In this document: positions 51,295-59,464 of the stretch, in pieces | How positions within the stretch are numbered: position 1 is the stretch's first letter | How the letters are laid out: every line of letters begins with the position of its first letter | Source: Bordetella parapertussis | GTDB lineage: Bacteria; Acidobacteriota; Terriglobia; Bryobacterales; Bryobacteraceae | Direction: 5' to 3' | Length of the DNA: 64,000 nt | Assembly (NCBI GenBank): GCA_943328975.2 | Contig: CALQCC020000021.1 | Span: forward strand, 1-64,000 | Position numbers and translations under genes: made by a program | The notes under the pieces: model-generated | What the model was told of the DNA's origin: nothing | The model's input: the letters and a program-made list of their open reading frames with translations, nothing else | Database searches by the model: none

Positions 51295-51786
51295 TCACGA
51301 TGGGAGCGGGCCGCAGTCCGTGTGCAACCATGCGTTGATGAACAGTCCTCGTCCCGATAACGTTGCCATTTCTGGTCCTGGGTGTGACCCTACGTCCAAG
51401 GGAATGATAATTTGCGTTTCATCCAGCCAGATAGTGAGCTTTTCTGGAATGTCCTCTACCTTTTGAACGGACTTGCCAATTTGGGCGCAAAGTGCGTCGC
51501 GGTAACCGGATTGAGTCCGACCGATCGTTCGACCGTGCTCCAAGATCAAGGGATCACTCAAAGCATGCAGTGTCAGCTCACCGAATTTGAGGCCGATATA
51601 ATCTTCGATGAATTCAACTGCGTACATTCGTTGACCCACAATGTCCTGCAGTGGGGAGGGTGGATCATTTAGTTGCGAAGATGTTGTCATTTTGATCGGG
51701 GGCCTTGGCATATCCGGCGGGAGTCGATCCATTGCGGCCTTGTCCACCAGTGGACTGTATTCCTCGCCCATTCTGCACGTTCCCAT
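51295..51786 (-). CDS. Hypothetical small protein between ABC copies
   Basis: 163 residues; the true start is unclear (MTTSSQLNDPP at 51690 is an alternative). The core (QRMYAVEFIEDYIGLKFGEL, GYRDALCAQIGKSV, IWLDETQIIIPLDVG) resembles a widespread family of small bacterial proteins of unknown role with a GYRDALCxxIG motif. It lies exactly between the decayed and intact ABC sequences, opposite in orientation, as if inserted there. Confidence 0.55.
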   Translation of the reverse strand: MGTCRMGEEYSPLVDKAAMDRLPPDMPRPPIKMTTSSQLNDPPSPLQDIVGQRMYAVEFIEDYIGLKFGELTLHALSDPLILEHGRTIGRTQSGYRDALCAQIGKSVQKVEDIPEKLTIWLDETQIIIPLDVGSHPGPEMATLSGRGLFINAWLHTDCGPLPS

Positions 51787-51907
51787 TATTGCCTGAGTTC
51801 CGCCCCGTCACACCCGAGCAGTTTCAGCAATCCGCCCGCCTGGATCTGCGTGAACTTAACTCACACATGTCCGGCGCAGGCCTATCGCAACTCGTTACAA
51901 TTCGGAT

Positions 51908-52804
51908 GTGGCGGCCATCTCGTTCGACGGACTTACGAAGCGATACGGGGGTCTCACGGCGGTATCGAATCTGCGGCTGGACGTGGCCGAGGGCGAGATC
52001 CTGGGCTTCCTCGGGTTGAACGGCGCGGGCAAGACCACCAGCATTCGCATGTTGCTCGACTTGCTGCGGCCCACCAGCGGGCGCGCTTCGATCTTCGGGC
52101 ATGACTGCCAAGCCGATGGGCTCGCGGCGCGGGATCACGTCGGGTATCTGCCGTCGGAGATGGGCATCTATCCCGATCTCACCGGGCATCAGGTGCTGAA
52201 GTTGCTCGGGAGCCTGAACCATCGCGCGGTGGAGCAGAAGTACGTGGGCGAACTGCAGGAGCGGCTCCAACTGCCCGACAGCGACCTGCGGCGCAAGCTG
52301 CGCGAGTACAACTCCGGGATGAAACGCAAGCTCGGGATCATTCAGGCGTTTCAAGCGGACCCGCCACTGCTAATTCTGGACGAGCCAACTGAAGGCCTGG
52401 ATCCGTTGATGCAGGACTCGTTCTATGAGTTGCTGTCCGAGGTGCAGCGGCGCGGGCGCACGGTGTTCTTCTCGTCGCATGTGTTGTCGGAGGTGGAGCG
52501 CGTGTGTCAACGGGTCGCGCTGTTGCGGCAGGGCGAGTTGGTGCTGCTCTCCACGGTGGAGGAATGCCGCAAGCTGGCGCCTCGCGACGTTCATGTGACG
52601 TTTGTCGCCGATGTGGCGGCTCCGCTGGGACTGCCTTTGACGTGGGTGATCCACACGGGTCCGCGATCGTGGCTGCTGAAGGTGGAGGGTCCGCTGAGTC
52701 CTCTGCTACGCGAGTTGGCTTCGCTGCCCGTGGACGATTTGAAAGTGTCCGAGGTCAAGCTGGAAGACGCGGTGCGGCATTTCTATCTGGGGGACGCGCA
52801 ATGA
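51908..52804 (+). CDS. ABC transporter ATP-binding protein
   Basis: 298 residues from GTG at 51908. Walker A GLNGAGKTTSIR, signature NSGMKRKLGIIQAF (a variant of LSGGQ), Walker B LLILDEPTEGLDPLMQ and the switch His in FFSSHVLSEVERV. The CcmA/DrrA-like class powers export through an ABC-2 permease encoded next, with a four-base overlap (ATGA). Confidence 0.95.
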   Translation: MAAISFDGLTKRYGGLTAVSNLRLDVAEGEILGFLGLNGAGKTTSIRMLLDLLRPTSGRASIFGHDCQADGLAARDHVGYLPSEMGIYPDLTGHQVLKLLGSLNHRAVEQKYVGELQERLQLPDSDLRRKLREYNSGMKRKLGIIQAFQADPPLLILDEPTEGLDPLMQDSFYELLSEVQRRGRTVFFSSHVLSEVERVCQRVALLRQGELVLLSTVEECRKLAPRDVHVTFVADVAAPLGLPLTWVIHTGPRSWLLKVEGPLSPLLRELASLPVDDLKVSEVKLEDAVRHFYLGDAQ

Positions 52805-53610
52805 CGGCGCTGTTGTTGCATTCCTTGCAGCGGGTGCGGACATTGGTGGTGGTCATCGGACTGCTGCTCGCGTTGCTGCAATTCATCCTGATCCTGGTCG
52901 CGCGGTCGATTGAGAACGCCGGGCAGTTCGCGCAGTTGGCTACGTTGCTGCCGCCCTTTGTGCGCGCGCTGATGGGACCGGCGGTGACGGCGTTCCTCTC
53001 GTTCGGCGGCATCGTCAGTCTGGGGTACTTCGAGCCTGGGGTGATCTTCGCTGTAGTGGGGTTGTCGATCGCGGTGGGCACGCGCATCGCGTTGGAGGTT
53101 GAGACGGGCTTCATCGACTTGATCCTGGCGAGACCGGTGGCTCGGCATCGGATGGTGACACGGGCGATCGTGGTGTCGATCGTTTCGCTGAGCTTCGTGG
53201 TGGCGCTGATGCTGGCGGGGACGTGGATCGGGCTGCGGACGCTGGCTCCTGACACGGTGGAGAAGCCGGCGGCGAGATTGATCCTCGGATTGGCTGCGAA
53301 TCTCGGGTTGCTGGGGATGGCGTGGAGTTCGATCGGGCTGGCCATCGCCTCTGCGTCGCGGCGTCGGGGTGTTGCGGGGGGCGTTGCTGGGGTGCTGGCA
53401 TTGGTGACGTTTCTGTTGGACTACATTGCTCGGTTGTGGGAGCCGGCGAAGGCGTTCGCTTGGCTGTCGCCGTTCACTTACTTTAGTCCGTTGGACTTGG
53501 TGACGGGTGGGGAGTTGTCGATGAAGAACGTGGTGGTGCTCGGGGGGATTGCGGTGGGGGGATTTGTTGGGGCGTACGTTTTGTTTTTGCGGCGGGATAT
53601 TTCTAGGTAG
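52801..53610 (+). CDS. ABC-2 type permease
   Basis: 269 residues from ATG at 52801. Six predicted membrane helices: LVVVIGLLLALLQFILILVA, AFLSFGGIVSLGYFEPGVIF, AIVVSIVSLSFVVALMLAG, LILGLAANLGLLGMAWSSIG, GVAGGVAGVLALVTFLLDYI and VVVLGGIAVGGFVGAYVLF. It is the membrane partner of the ATPase. Substrate unknown. Confidence 0.9.
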   Translation: MTALLLHSLQRVRTLVVVIGLLLALLQFILILVARSIENAGQFAQLATLLPPFVRALMGPAVTAFLSFGGIVSLGYFEPGVIFAVVGLSIAVGTRIALEVETGFIDLILARPVARHRMVTRAIVVSIVSLSFVVALMLAGTWIGLRTLAPDTVEKPAARLILGLAANLGLLGMAWSSIGLAIASASRRRGVAGGVAGVLALVTFLLDYIARLWEPAKAFAWLSPFTYFSPLDLVTGGELSMKNVVVLGGIAVGGFVGAYVLFLRRDISR

Positions 53611-53631
53611 GGGACTGGAGGGGGTGAGCGT

Positions 53632-53662
53632 TTGTCCGCTCCCTGACGGTCGCGGTTCTGTG
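53632..53662 (+). repeat. Probable REP-like intergenic element
   Basis: The stretch contains GCTCCCTGACGGTCGCGGTT. Close variants of this string are scattered between genes in Acidobacteria and related phyla as I recall. Only one copy is present in this window, so the repeat call rests on memory. Confidence 0.35.
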
Positions 53663-53671
53663 TCGGGATGC

Positions 53672-54487
53672 TCACTCGGCCTCACACGGAACCGCCATGC
53701 GTGAGCATGCGGACAGACGCAGCAACCGACCTTCGGGACTCATGCGGGCCGAGGTACCCACGCGGATTTCTGGGTCCGCCGCAGCGCTTTCGGGCAACCG
53801 GATGTTGATCTGGAACAGCCCGGCGAAACCCGGTGTCACACCCGCGTACAGGATGCGCTCCTTCGCCAGCGGCACTCCGTTCAACCACACTTGAAACGCT
53901 CCGAAGTTCGTCAACTTCGCGGGGGCAGTCGGGATCCGATTGGGCTGCGTCATGGGCGAGGTCGGGCCCAGACCGGTGGCATAGAGCACTATGACCTCCC
54001 CGGGCGCGGCGGGAGCCTCGGCGGTCACTACCGGTCCATTGCCGTGCGTCGCAATCACGAAGCGGTCGGCTCCTTCAAACAACGCTGGCGCGGATTCCTC
54101 CAGCAGGATCGTCACAGGCGGACCCGCGCGGACACTCAGGACCACTTGCAACGTCACAGGGCCCGGCAGCAGGTGCGTGGGGATCAATGCGTTCACCTGG
54201 TGGGGCGAAACGTAGTACATATCGGCGAACTGGCCGCTCAACAAAATGCGCACGGGCGTGGATCCGAGAGACGTCGGCAAGTTGCCGTTGCGAATCTCTT
54301 CCGCGCTGATGGCCGCGGTGGAGAACGACAAGTTGGTCCCGTAGATGCTGATGAACGTGTTCGGCGCGAAGGAACCGGGCACGTTCGAGGCGGCGTTCGC
54401 CACGCTCGCGGCCGAGTAACTGGGAAAGCCGAGATCCGCTTGGGCCAGCAGCAGACCAGGAATCAGGAAGAGCGCGCGCAGGACCAC
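53672..54487 (-). CDS. Secreted TIGR03437-type domain protein
   Basis: 271 residues. Signal peptide (VLRALFLIPGLLLAQAD), then nearly only the TIGR03437 module: SVANAASNVPGSFAPNTFIS, SIYGTNLSFSTAAI, MYYVSPHQVNALIPTHL, VIVLYATGLGPTSPMTQPN, ERILYAGVTPGFAGLFQINI. The module usually sits at the C terminus of large surface proteins of Solibacter-type bacteria, so a stand-alone copy is noteworthy. Probably cell-surface or extracellular. Confidence 0.88.
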   Translation of the reverse strand: MVLRALFLIPGLLLAQADLGFPSYSAASVANAASNVPGSFAPNTFISIYGTNLSFSTAAISAEEIRNGNLPTSLGSTPVRILLSGQFADMYYVSPHQVNALIPTHLLPGPVTLQVVLSVRAGPPVTILLEESAPALFEGADRFVIATHGNGPVVTAEAPAAPGEVIVLYATGLGPTSPMTQPNRIPTAPAKLTNFGAFQVWLNGVPLAKERILYAGVTPGFAGLFQINIRLPESAAADPEIRVGTSARMSPEGRLLRLSACSRMAVPCEAE

Positions 54488-54496
54488 ACAAGGTAG

Positions 54497-55627
54497 TTAC
54501 TTGGCGGGGGCGGATGTCTCTAAGATTTTTTCCAGCATGTCGGGAATTTCGAAGATGGCCCGGTTTTCGATAGCCTTCGCGGCGGCTTGGAAACGGGCCA
54601 GGTTGCGCTGCAGCTCGTCGACGGCGCCGGCGATGTCGCGGAAGTTCGAGACCACTGTTCCGACGCCCTTTTCGCGGACCCAATCGGCGTTGTAGCGTTC
54701 CTGGGGTAGCGTCCAGGCGTTGCGTTCCACGATCACGGGCAGGCCCATGGCGACGGCCTCGCTGATGCTGCCGGGGCCGGGCTTGCCGATGAAAAAGTCG
54801 GCCACATGCATGTATTTCGGGATCTCTGAGGTGAAGCCTTCGATGAAGTGCGGGGCTCGCGTCTTGAGGTTGCGAAGCTCGTCGGCCAGTTTGGCGTTGC
54901 GGCCGCAGATGAGGATGAGTTGGGTGCCGGACAGGCGCTCGGCGATCTCCAGCATGACTTTGGAGCCTTGGCCTCCGAAGAGCACCAGGCCAACTGGTTT
55001 GTTGGGGTCGAAGCCCAGGCGACGGCGTTCGGCGGCACGGTCGATCGTAACGGGTTCGTAGAACATCGGGCGCAGGATCATGCCGGAGGTTTGCAGGACG
55101 CGATCCGCGCCGTAGCCGAGGGCGCGCGCTTGCTGGACGGCTTTTTCGGTGCCGCAGATGAAGCGCTGATCTTGATTCGGCTCCATCCAAAAATGCGGAG
55201 GATAATCGGCGAGATCTGTCAGAATGGTAACGTAAGGTATCGAGGGAAGCGCGCTACGAACGCTGTTGAAGAGCACCCGATTGAAGTTGGGAACCACAGA
55301 AACCACCAGGTCCGGCTGCGTATCCTTCCAGTGTTGCTCCAGCAGTTTGAACATGGGGCGGTAGTTCAGGCGAATCACCATCTGCATGAACCGCAGGCCT
55401 GGACCGGAACCGAGGGTCCAACCTTTGGCCAACATCAGGTTGTAGATATCTTCGAGGCGGATGCCGGTGACTTTGCGGAAGACGTCGAGGGAATCGAGGA
55501 CCTCCTGGACGTTCACCAGGCGGACTTCCCAGGGGCGGTGCTGCTGTTCGAGCACTGCTTTCAGGGCAGTGGCGGCCGCGCGATGACCTCCGCCGGCGTC
55601 GAAATACAAGAAATCAATTTTCTTCAC
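54497..55627 (-). CDS. GT28-type glycosyltransferase (MGDG synthase/MurG-like)
   Basis: 376 residues. N-terminal MGDG-synthase-like motif DFLYFDAGGGHRAAATALKAV, acceptor-domain segment VVSVVPNFNRVLFNSV, and the C-terminal nucleotide-sugar domain GLVLFGGQGSKVM, IGKPGPGSISEAVAMGLPVI. Such enzymes glycosylate diacylglycerol or other lipids at the membrane. The substrate is not fixed by sequence. Divergent from a PAP2 phosphatase gene, which would also fit lipid metabolism. Confidence 0.88.
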   Translation of the reverse strand: MKKIDFLYFDAGGGHRAAATALKAVLEQQHRPWEVRLVNVQEVLDSLDVFRKVTGIRLEDIYNLMLAKGWTLGSGPGLRFMQMVIRLNYRPMFKLLEQHWKDTQPDLVVSVVPNFNRVLFNSVRSALPSIPYVTILTDLADYPPHFWMEPNQDQRFICGTEKAVQQARALGYGADRVLQTSGMILRPMFYEPVTIDRAAERRRLGFDPNKPVGLVLFGGQGSKVMLEIAERLSGTQLILICGRNAKLADELRNLKTRAPHFIEGFTSEIPKYMHVADFFIGKPGPGSISEAVAMGLPVIVERNAWTLPQERYNADWVREKGVGTVVSNFRDIAGAVDELQRNLARFQAAAKAIENRAIFEIPDMLEKILETSAPAK

Positions 55628-55682
55628 AAATGTTTTATAGTAGCGTCACGTGACATACACGTTGCAGAGGTAAAAGGATAGC

Positions 55683-56243
55683 ATGGCAGCAATAACCGAC
55701 CTTACATACCGGGCGACCGACTGGGCCGTGCTCTGGGTGGATACGCGCGACCAACGCTTGATGCGGCGCGTGAATCACTGGCGCGCACCCAAGTGGCTGC
55801 GGCTATGGATGATCGCGGCAACGCGCGGGGGCGACGGCTGGTTGTGGCTCAGCATGGCGTTCTTAGTGGCAGTCTTCGGCGGCGAACACCGAGTGGCGGC
55901 GCTTTCCTCCGCAGTGGTGGCCGGGGGCGTGGGCGTGGCGGTGTTCATGAAGTTGAAGCGCGTGATTGGCCGCAAGCGGCCTTGCGCGATCGAACCGCAT
56001 TGTTGGGCGCAACTGTTGCCGCCGGACCAGTTTTCGTTTCCCTCCGGTCACACGATCACGGCGTTTTCGGTGGCGGTCGCGCTGGGCATGTTCTACCCGG
56101 AGATGCAGCCTGGGCTGTTCTTCTGCGCCGCCAGCATCGCGGCTTCGCGAGTCCTGCTGGGGATGCACTTCCTGAGCGACGTCATCGCAGGGGCCATCTT
56201 GGGAACGGTACTCGGCTTCGTTTCGGCTACCAACTTCATTTAA
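55683..56243 (+). CDS. PAP2-family membrane phosphatase
   Basis: 186 residues. The three phosphatase motifs are present: KRVIGRKRPC (KxxxxxxRP), PSGHT, and SRVLLGMHFLSDV (SRxxxxxHxxxD). Several membrane helices surround them. It may dephosphorylate phosphatidate or undecaprenyl pyrophosphate. The stop overlaps the convergent DUF2235 gene by eight bases. Confidence 0.92.
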   Translation: MAAITDLTYRATDWAVLWVDTRDQRLMRRVNHWRAPKWLRLWMIAATRGGDGWLWLSMAFLVAVFGGEHRVAALSSAVVAGGVGVAVFMKLKRVIGRKRPCAIEPHCWAQLLPPDQFSFPSGHTITAFSVAVALGMFYPEMQPGLFFCAASIAASRVLLGMHFLSDVIAGAILGTVLGFVSATNFI

Positions 56244-56982
56244 CTGAGGAATGCAGGCAGTCCCCCGACTGCGGAGCGCGGCGATGGAGATTCGACGTTA
56301 GTTTCACTTGCGACACGGTCGCGGCCAGATCCATACGGGATCGATTTTCGATGACCTTGGAAGTCTTGAGTTGGACTCCGCTGCGATGGGCCGCGTCGAA
56401 CATCCAGTCCAGCGCGATGCTCGAAAGTCCGTCGTTGCCGTTGCCGCCGCCCACGTCGGAGTGGACACCTCGGAACCAGACCTCGTTTAAGCGCGGGTTG
56501 GGCTCCAAGCGATGGAGGGGGAAGTTGTAGCGCGTTTCGTTCAACGCCATGGCGTGGCAGCAGTGTTGCGCGGCGGGCGGGAAGCCCAGGTTCCATCCCA
56601 GATCGATGTTGTTACCTGGAATGCCGAACGACGGGACGGTATCGAACAGGCCGAGGAAGCGGACCGTGGTTCCCTCGGGGAGTGCGTTCGCAAAGTGCAG
56701 TGCCAGGGCCGCTCCACGACTGAAGCCCACGACGTCGACGGTGCAATCGCCAGCAATCCGATTGCGCCGGAAGGCGTCCAGCGCTTCACGTACGCGCCGA
56801 TGCCCGCCCATTCCGGTCACGGCTCCGAGGATGTGCCCCAGCCAACCGAAGCGGGTCCCGACACCGGGGAGATAGAACACGTCGCCGCACGCATAGGCGT
56901 CGCGGAACCGAACCACGTTGGTATCTTGATCTGGATTCTTGTTGTCGTACTGCCAAGTGCCGTCGAAGGCGTAAAGGGCCAT
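56236..56982 (-). CDS. DUF2235 alpha/beta hydrolase (Tle1-like)
   Basis: 248 residues. N-terminal YAFDGTWQYDNKN, the nucleophile elbow GFSRGAALALHFAN (GxSxG-like GFSRG), FLGLFDTVPSFG with the Asp, and FRGVHSDVGGG with the His. This is the fold of T6SS phospholipase effectors (Tle1) and other DUF2235 hydrolases. The gene is small, lacks an adaptor (VgrG/PAAR) and no T6SS genes are nearby, so a housekeeping or phospholipase role is equally possible. Confidence 0.85.
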   Translation of the reverse strand: MALYAFDGTWQYDNKNPDQDTNVVRFRDAYACGDVFYLPGVGTRFGWLGHILGAVTGMGGHRRVREALDAFRRNRIAGDCTVDVVGFSRGAALALHFANALPEGTTVRFLGLFDTVPSFGIPGNNIDLGWNLGFPPAAQHCCHAMALNETRYNFPLHRLEPNPRLNEVWFRGVHSDVGGGNGNDGLSSIALDWMFDAAHRSGVQLKTSKVIENRSRMDLAATVSQVKLTSNLHRRAPQSGDCLHSSVK

Positions 56983-57026
56983 GCGCGTCTCCTGGGCGCA
57001 CGGTAGCGTCCGGGAAACGCGGATCT

Positions 57027-57602
57027 TCAGTTAACGGAGAAATCCTGAACGGCTTTCGCCAGCAATTCTGCGAAGTTAGATCCGCTCTCCGACCATAATT
57101 GGCGACGTGACAGCGGCAGTGCGCCTTCGATCTCGCCCACCAAATGGAGCAGGCTGCGGAGGTTCGATTGCTGCATGCGAATGGAGCCGGCGACGCCGGG
57201 CATGGGCAGGAATTTCGCGTCGAGTCCGAAGTCGATGCGCAGGTGGTCACCAGACTCCTGCTCGAAATCTGGACCGAAGCAGGAGATGATCACCGGCGCG
57301 GGAGAGAGTTTCCAATCGCCGTCGTACTGCCAGATGTCCCACGCGGTTTCGAGGTCGCAGGCGCAGTCGCCTCCGGTAAAGTCGCGCGCGGCGTCGAGAA
57401 TCTCCGTGGGACCGACGTTGGGCTCGAACGGTTTTTCGACCACCGGCGGCTCCGAGTAGGCGACGGCGTGGACGCGCAGGGTCTGCGGACGCTGACTGAG
57501 TTTCGAGAACGGAAATGTTTCCAGCAGCTTGGCGTAGTGGCGCAGCATGGTGAAATCGCTGTAGCCGCGCACCCAGCAGGAGAGGTAAAGGCGATCGCTC
57601 AT
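57027..57602 (-). CDS. Conserved hypothetical protein
   Basis: 191 residues from ATG at 57602 (MSDRLYLSCWVRGYSDFTML). The frame continues upstream but through a dispersed repeat, so it is not part of the gene. Motifs: VHAVAYSEPPVVEKPF, CACDLETAWDIWQYDGDWKL, PAPVIISCFGPDFEQES. No recognised domain; a globular cytosolic protein. It lies 45 bp upstream of the DUF2235 gene and could share its transcript. Confidence 0.7.
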   Translation of the reverse strand: MSDRLYLSCWVRGYSDFTMLRHYAKLLETFPFSKLSQRPQTLRVHAVAYSEPPVVEKPFEPNVGPTEILDAARDFTGGDCACDLETAWDIWQYDGDWKLSPAPVIISCFGPDFEQESGDHLRIDFGLDAKFLPMPGVAGSIRMQQSNLRSLLHLVGEIEGALPLSRRQLWSESGSNFAELLAKAVQDFSVN

Positions 57603-57637
57603 GGGATCTTTTGATTGTAGGACAGCGGCAAAGGCTT

Positions 57638-57665
57638 TCACGCAAAGGCGCAAAGACTCGCAAAG
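57638..57665 (+). repeat. 28-bp dispersed repeat, copy 3
   Basis: TCACGCAAAG at the left and CGCAAAG at the right, as in copies 1 and 2. It sits between the hypothetical gene at 57602 and the HigB-like toxin gene. Confidence 0.6.
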
Positions 57666-57673
57666 TTTTGGAC

Positions 57674-57997
57674 ATGGTTCTCCCACGTGAAGGGGCGTTC
57701 GTTGTTGCAGCTAGGAATGACATACACCAAAGCACATGCCAATATAGGCATACGGATGAAGAAGCTCACCTTGAGCCTCTTCATCGACTGGGCAGCGGCG
57801 TCATGGAGATTGTGGCGCGCGACGCAAGTGGGACCTACCGGGCAGTTTACACGGTCTCCATTGGAGATGCGATTTACGTGATCCATGCGTTTCACAAGAA
57901 GTCCAAAGCTGGCATCGCCACACCGAAATCGGAGATCGAATTGATCCGGCAGCGGCTCCAACAATTACGTGAGGACGCGCAAAATGCCAAAAACTAA
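57674..57997 (+). CDS. HigB/Gp49-like toxin of a toxin-antitoxin pair
   Basis: 107 residues from ATG at 57674 (start uncertain). The C-terminal two thirds match the RelE-superfamily Gp49/HigB type: LGSGVMEIVARDASGTYRAV, YTVSIGDAIYVIHAFHKKSK. The N-terminal 40 residues fit the family poorly (usual WLGSSxxDLRxFP replaced by VAARNDIHQSTC), so a small frameshift or deletion at the 5' end may have damaged it. It overlaps the antitoxin start by 14 bp. Confidence 0.72.
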   Translation: MVLPREGAFVVAARNDIHQSTCQYRHTDEEAHLEPLHRLGSGVMEIVARDASGTYRAVYTVSIGDAIYVIHAFHKKSKAGIATPKSEIELIRQRLQQLREDAQNAKN

Positions 57998-58304
57998 AAC
58001 GCTTGAACAAGAACAAAGCTCGGGAAACGTGTTCGCTGACCTCGGTTTGCCGGATGCGGGCGAGCACTCAATCAAGGCCGAATTGGTGGTCAAGATAGAT
58101 CGCATCATCCGCCGGAGCAAACTGACACAGGCCGCTGCGGCGGAGGTGATGGGTATCGATCAACCTAAGGTTTCAGCGATGCTTGCGGGGCAATTTCGAG
58201 GCTATTCGGTGGAGCGGCTGATGCGGTTTTTGGTGGCGCTCGGGCAGGATGTGGAGATTGTGGTGAGGCCGAGCAAGTGGCAGGCTGCGCTGCGGGGCGC
58301 GTAG
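57984..58304 (+). CDS. HigA-like XRE-family antitoxin
   Basis: 106 residues from ATG at 57984. HTH segment LTQAAAAEVMGIDQPKVSAM followed by LAGQFRGYSVERLMRFLVAL, the pattern of HigA/NadS type antitoxins placed behind Gp49-like toxins. It is expected to bind the toxin and repress the pair. The toxin-first order is typical of higBA. Confidence 0.85.
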   Translation: MPKTKTLEQEQSSGNVFADLGLPDAGEHSIKAELVVKIDRIIRRSKLTQAAAAEVMGIDQPKVSAMLAGQFRGYSVERLMRFLVALGQDVEIVVRPSKWQAALRGA

Positions 58305-58355
58305 GACCAGCTAGGTTGTGGGGATTCGGCGGCCCGCGGAAGCGAAACAGTAGTG

Positions 58356-59024
58356 CTAGAACGTGCGTGTGACCGTGGACGGTCTGATCAGCGTGAACGA
58401 TCTGGCTTTGATGTCAAGATCGACGGCGAGACCTTCCAATCGTTCGCCGTCAACGTAAACCTCGACTGCTCCGGTAGCGCGGCAAGTTGTCAAAGGGCGG
58501 TTGCATGTCAGTTCGTCCGCAAGGACAGTCAGAGCTTCTTGAGTAAACATGAGGTAACGGCCAAAGAACCTCGTTGATTCATCTGTTTGCTCCATCTGCA
58601 GATAACGGATCAACACGGGTGAACTGTCTGCGGCTTTCTCCTCAAAGTGCTGGATTGGCTCCGGCTTCCCTACATAGTCGATGATTCCGTTCTCGGTTAC
58701 CGTAATTCCTCGTTCGGGTGCGGGCACTTCCGGGATGACGATCCTCACATGATCTCTGCTGCGAACCGTGATCGGTGCCCGCTGGAAATTCAGGATGTCG
58801 AAACTCTTCGCGGTGACGCGATATTCGCCCGGTGGCAACTGGCAGTTGAATTTCCCATCGAATCCGCTGATGGTTTCACAGCGAAACGTGTCTGATTCAA
58901 CCGCCACCTTCACTCCGGGATTTACGGCTCGTAACCACGGCACGATGACTTCGCCGTGGACGAAGCCGGGCGCGTTCTGCCCGTATGTTGCTAACGCAAA
59001 TAACAACCCAAAGATCGCGCGCAT
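58356..59024 (-). CDS. Secreted protein with carboxypeptidase-regulatory-like domain
   Basis: 222 residues from ATG at 59024 (MRAIFGLLFALATYGQNAPG), giving a clean signal peptide. The N-terminal domain is a CarboxypepD_reg-like beta sandwich (VHGEVIVPWLRAVNPGVKVA, GFDGKFNCQLPPGEYRVTAK). The C-terminal half (YLMFTQEALTVLADELTCNR, GAVEVYVDGERLEGLAVDL) resembles an OstA/LptA-like or unknown beta repeat. Function unknown; exported. Confidence 0.7.
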   Translation of the reverse strand: MRAIFGLLFALATYGQNAPGFVHGEVIVPWLRAVNPGVKVAVESDTFRCETISGFDGKFNCQLPPGEYRVTAKSFDILNFQRAPITVRSRDHVRIVIPEVPAPERGITVTENGIIDYVGKPEPIQHFEEKAADSSPVLIRYLQMEQTDESTRFFGRYLMFTQEALTVLADELTCNRPLTTCRATGAVEVYVDGERLEGLAVDLDIKARSFTLIRPSTVTRTF

Positions 59025-59072
59025 TCGCCCGTAGCGTATCACAGCAGTCCAGACTAGAAGGACACCCCTCTT

Positions 59073-59200
59073 ATGGCAGAATCGCCCATTACGTCTCGCG
59101 AAAAAGATTTCGCAACTTGGGCCAAGATATCGTGCTCGCCAGTGATATGGCCGAGCCGGCGGAGAAGGTCGGTGTTCCCGCGGCCCTGGCGCCATCAGAC
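59073..59200 (+). pseudogene. Possible fragment of a prolyl-tRNA synthetase 5' end
   Basis: ATG at 59073 opens MAESPITSREKDFATWAK, close to the start of archaeal-type ProS proteins (SPITPRxxDFxxWY). After a one-base shift, another frame continues QDIVLASDMAEPAE, again like the next ProS segment. Only about 35 residues are recognisable and the rest is lost. Short match, memory only. Confidence 0.4.
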
Positions 59201-59233
59201 TCGTGCACTGTTTCTTCATGAACAAGTCTTATC

Positions 59234-59464
59234 GTGAACTACAATGAGGACGTGAGCTTCGACGACTACAAGGTCGTGATTTATCGGAACCGGCCGGACG
59301 GCTGGGTGGCGGAGGTTCCTGCGATTGCGGGGTGCCACGCGCTGATGCCCACTGCGGAAGAGGCAGTGAGCGAGCTTGCGAAGGTGTTTCGGCTGATCGA
59401 GGAAGAATATCGCGCCAGCGGCCTGGCCTTGCCTTCCGACACGACTGAAATCGTACATGCCTAG
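59234..59464 (+). CDS. hicB: HicB-family antitoxin
   Basis: 76 residues from GTG at 59234 (GTG at 59252 also possible). The partially degraded RNase-H fold of HicB is seen in YKVVIYRNRPDGWVAEVPAI, AGCHALMPTAEEAVSELAKV. It lacks a C-terminal DNA-binding domain, as in short HicB proteins. The end overlaps the hicA start by eight bases. Confidence 0.87.
   Translation: MNYNEDVSFDDYKVVIYRNRPDGWVAEVPAIAGCHALMPTAEEAVSELAKVFRLIEEEYRASGLALPSDTTEIVHA

Noticed and set aside
52504-52800. Upstream extension of the ABC-2 permease frame
   Set aside because: It lies within the ATPase gene in another frame; the permease start at 52801 has the usual ATGA overlap and a clean first membrane helix.
56236-56982. 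Type VI secretion effector cassette
   Set aside because: There is no VgrG, PAAR, Hcp or immunity-like gene nearby; only the hydrolase fold is shared with Tle1 effectors.
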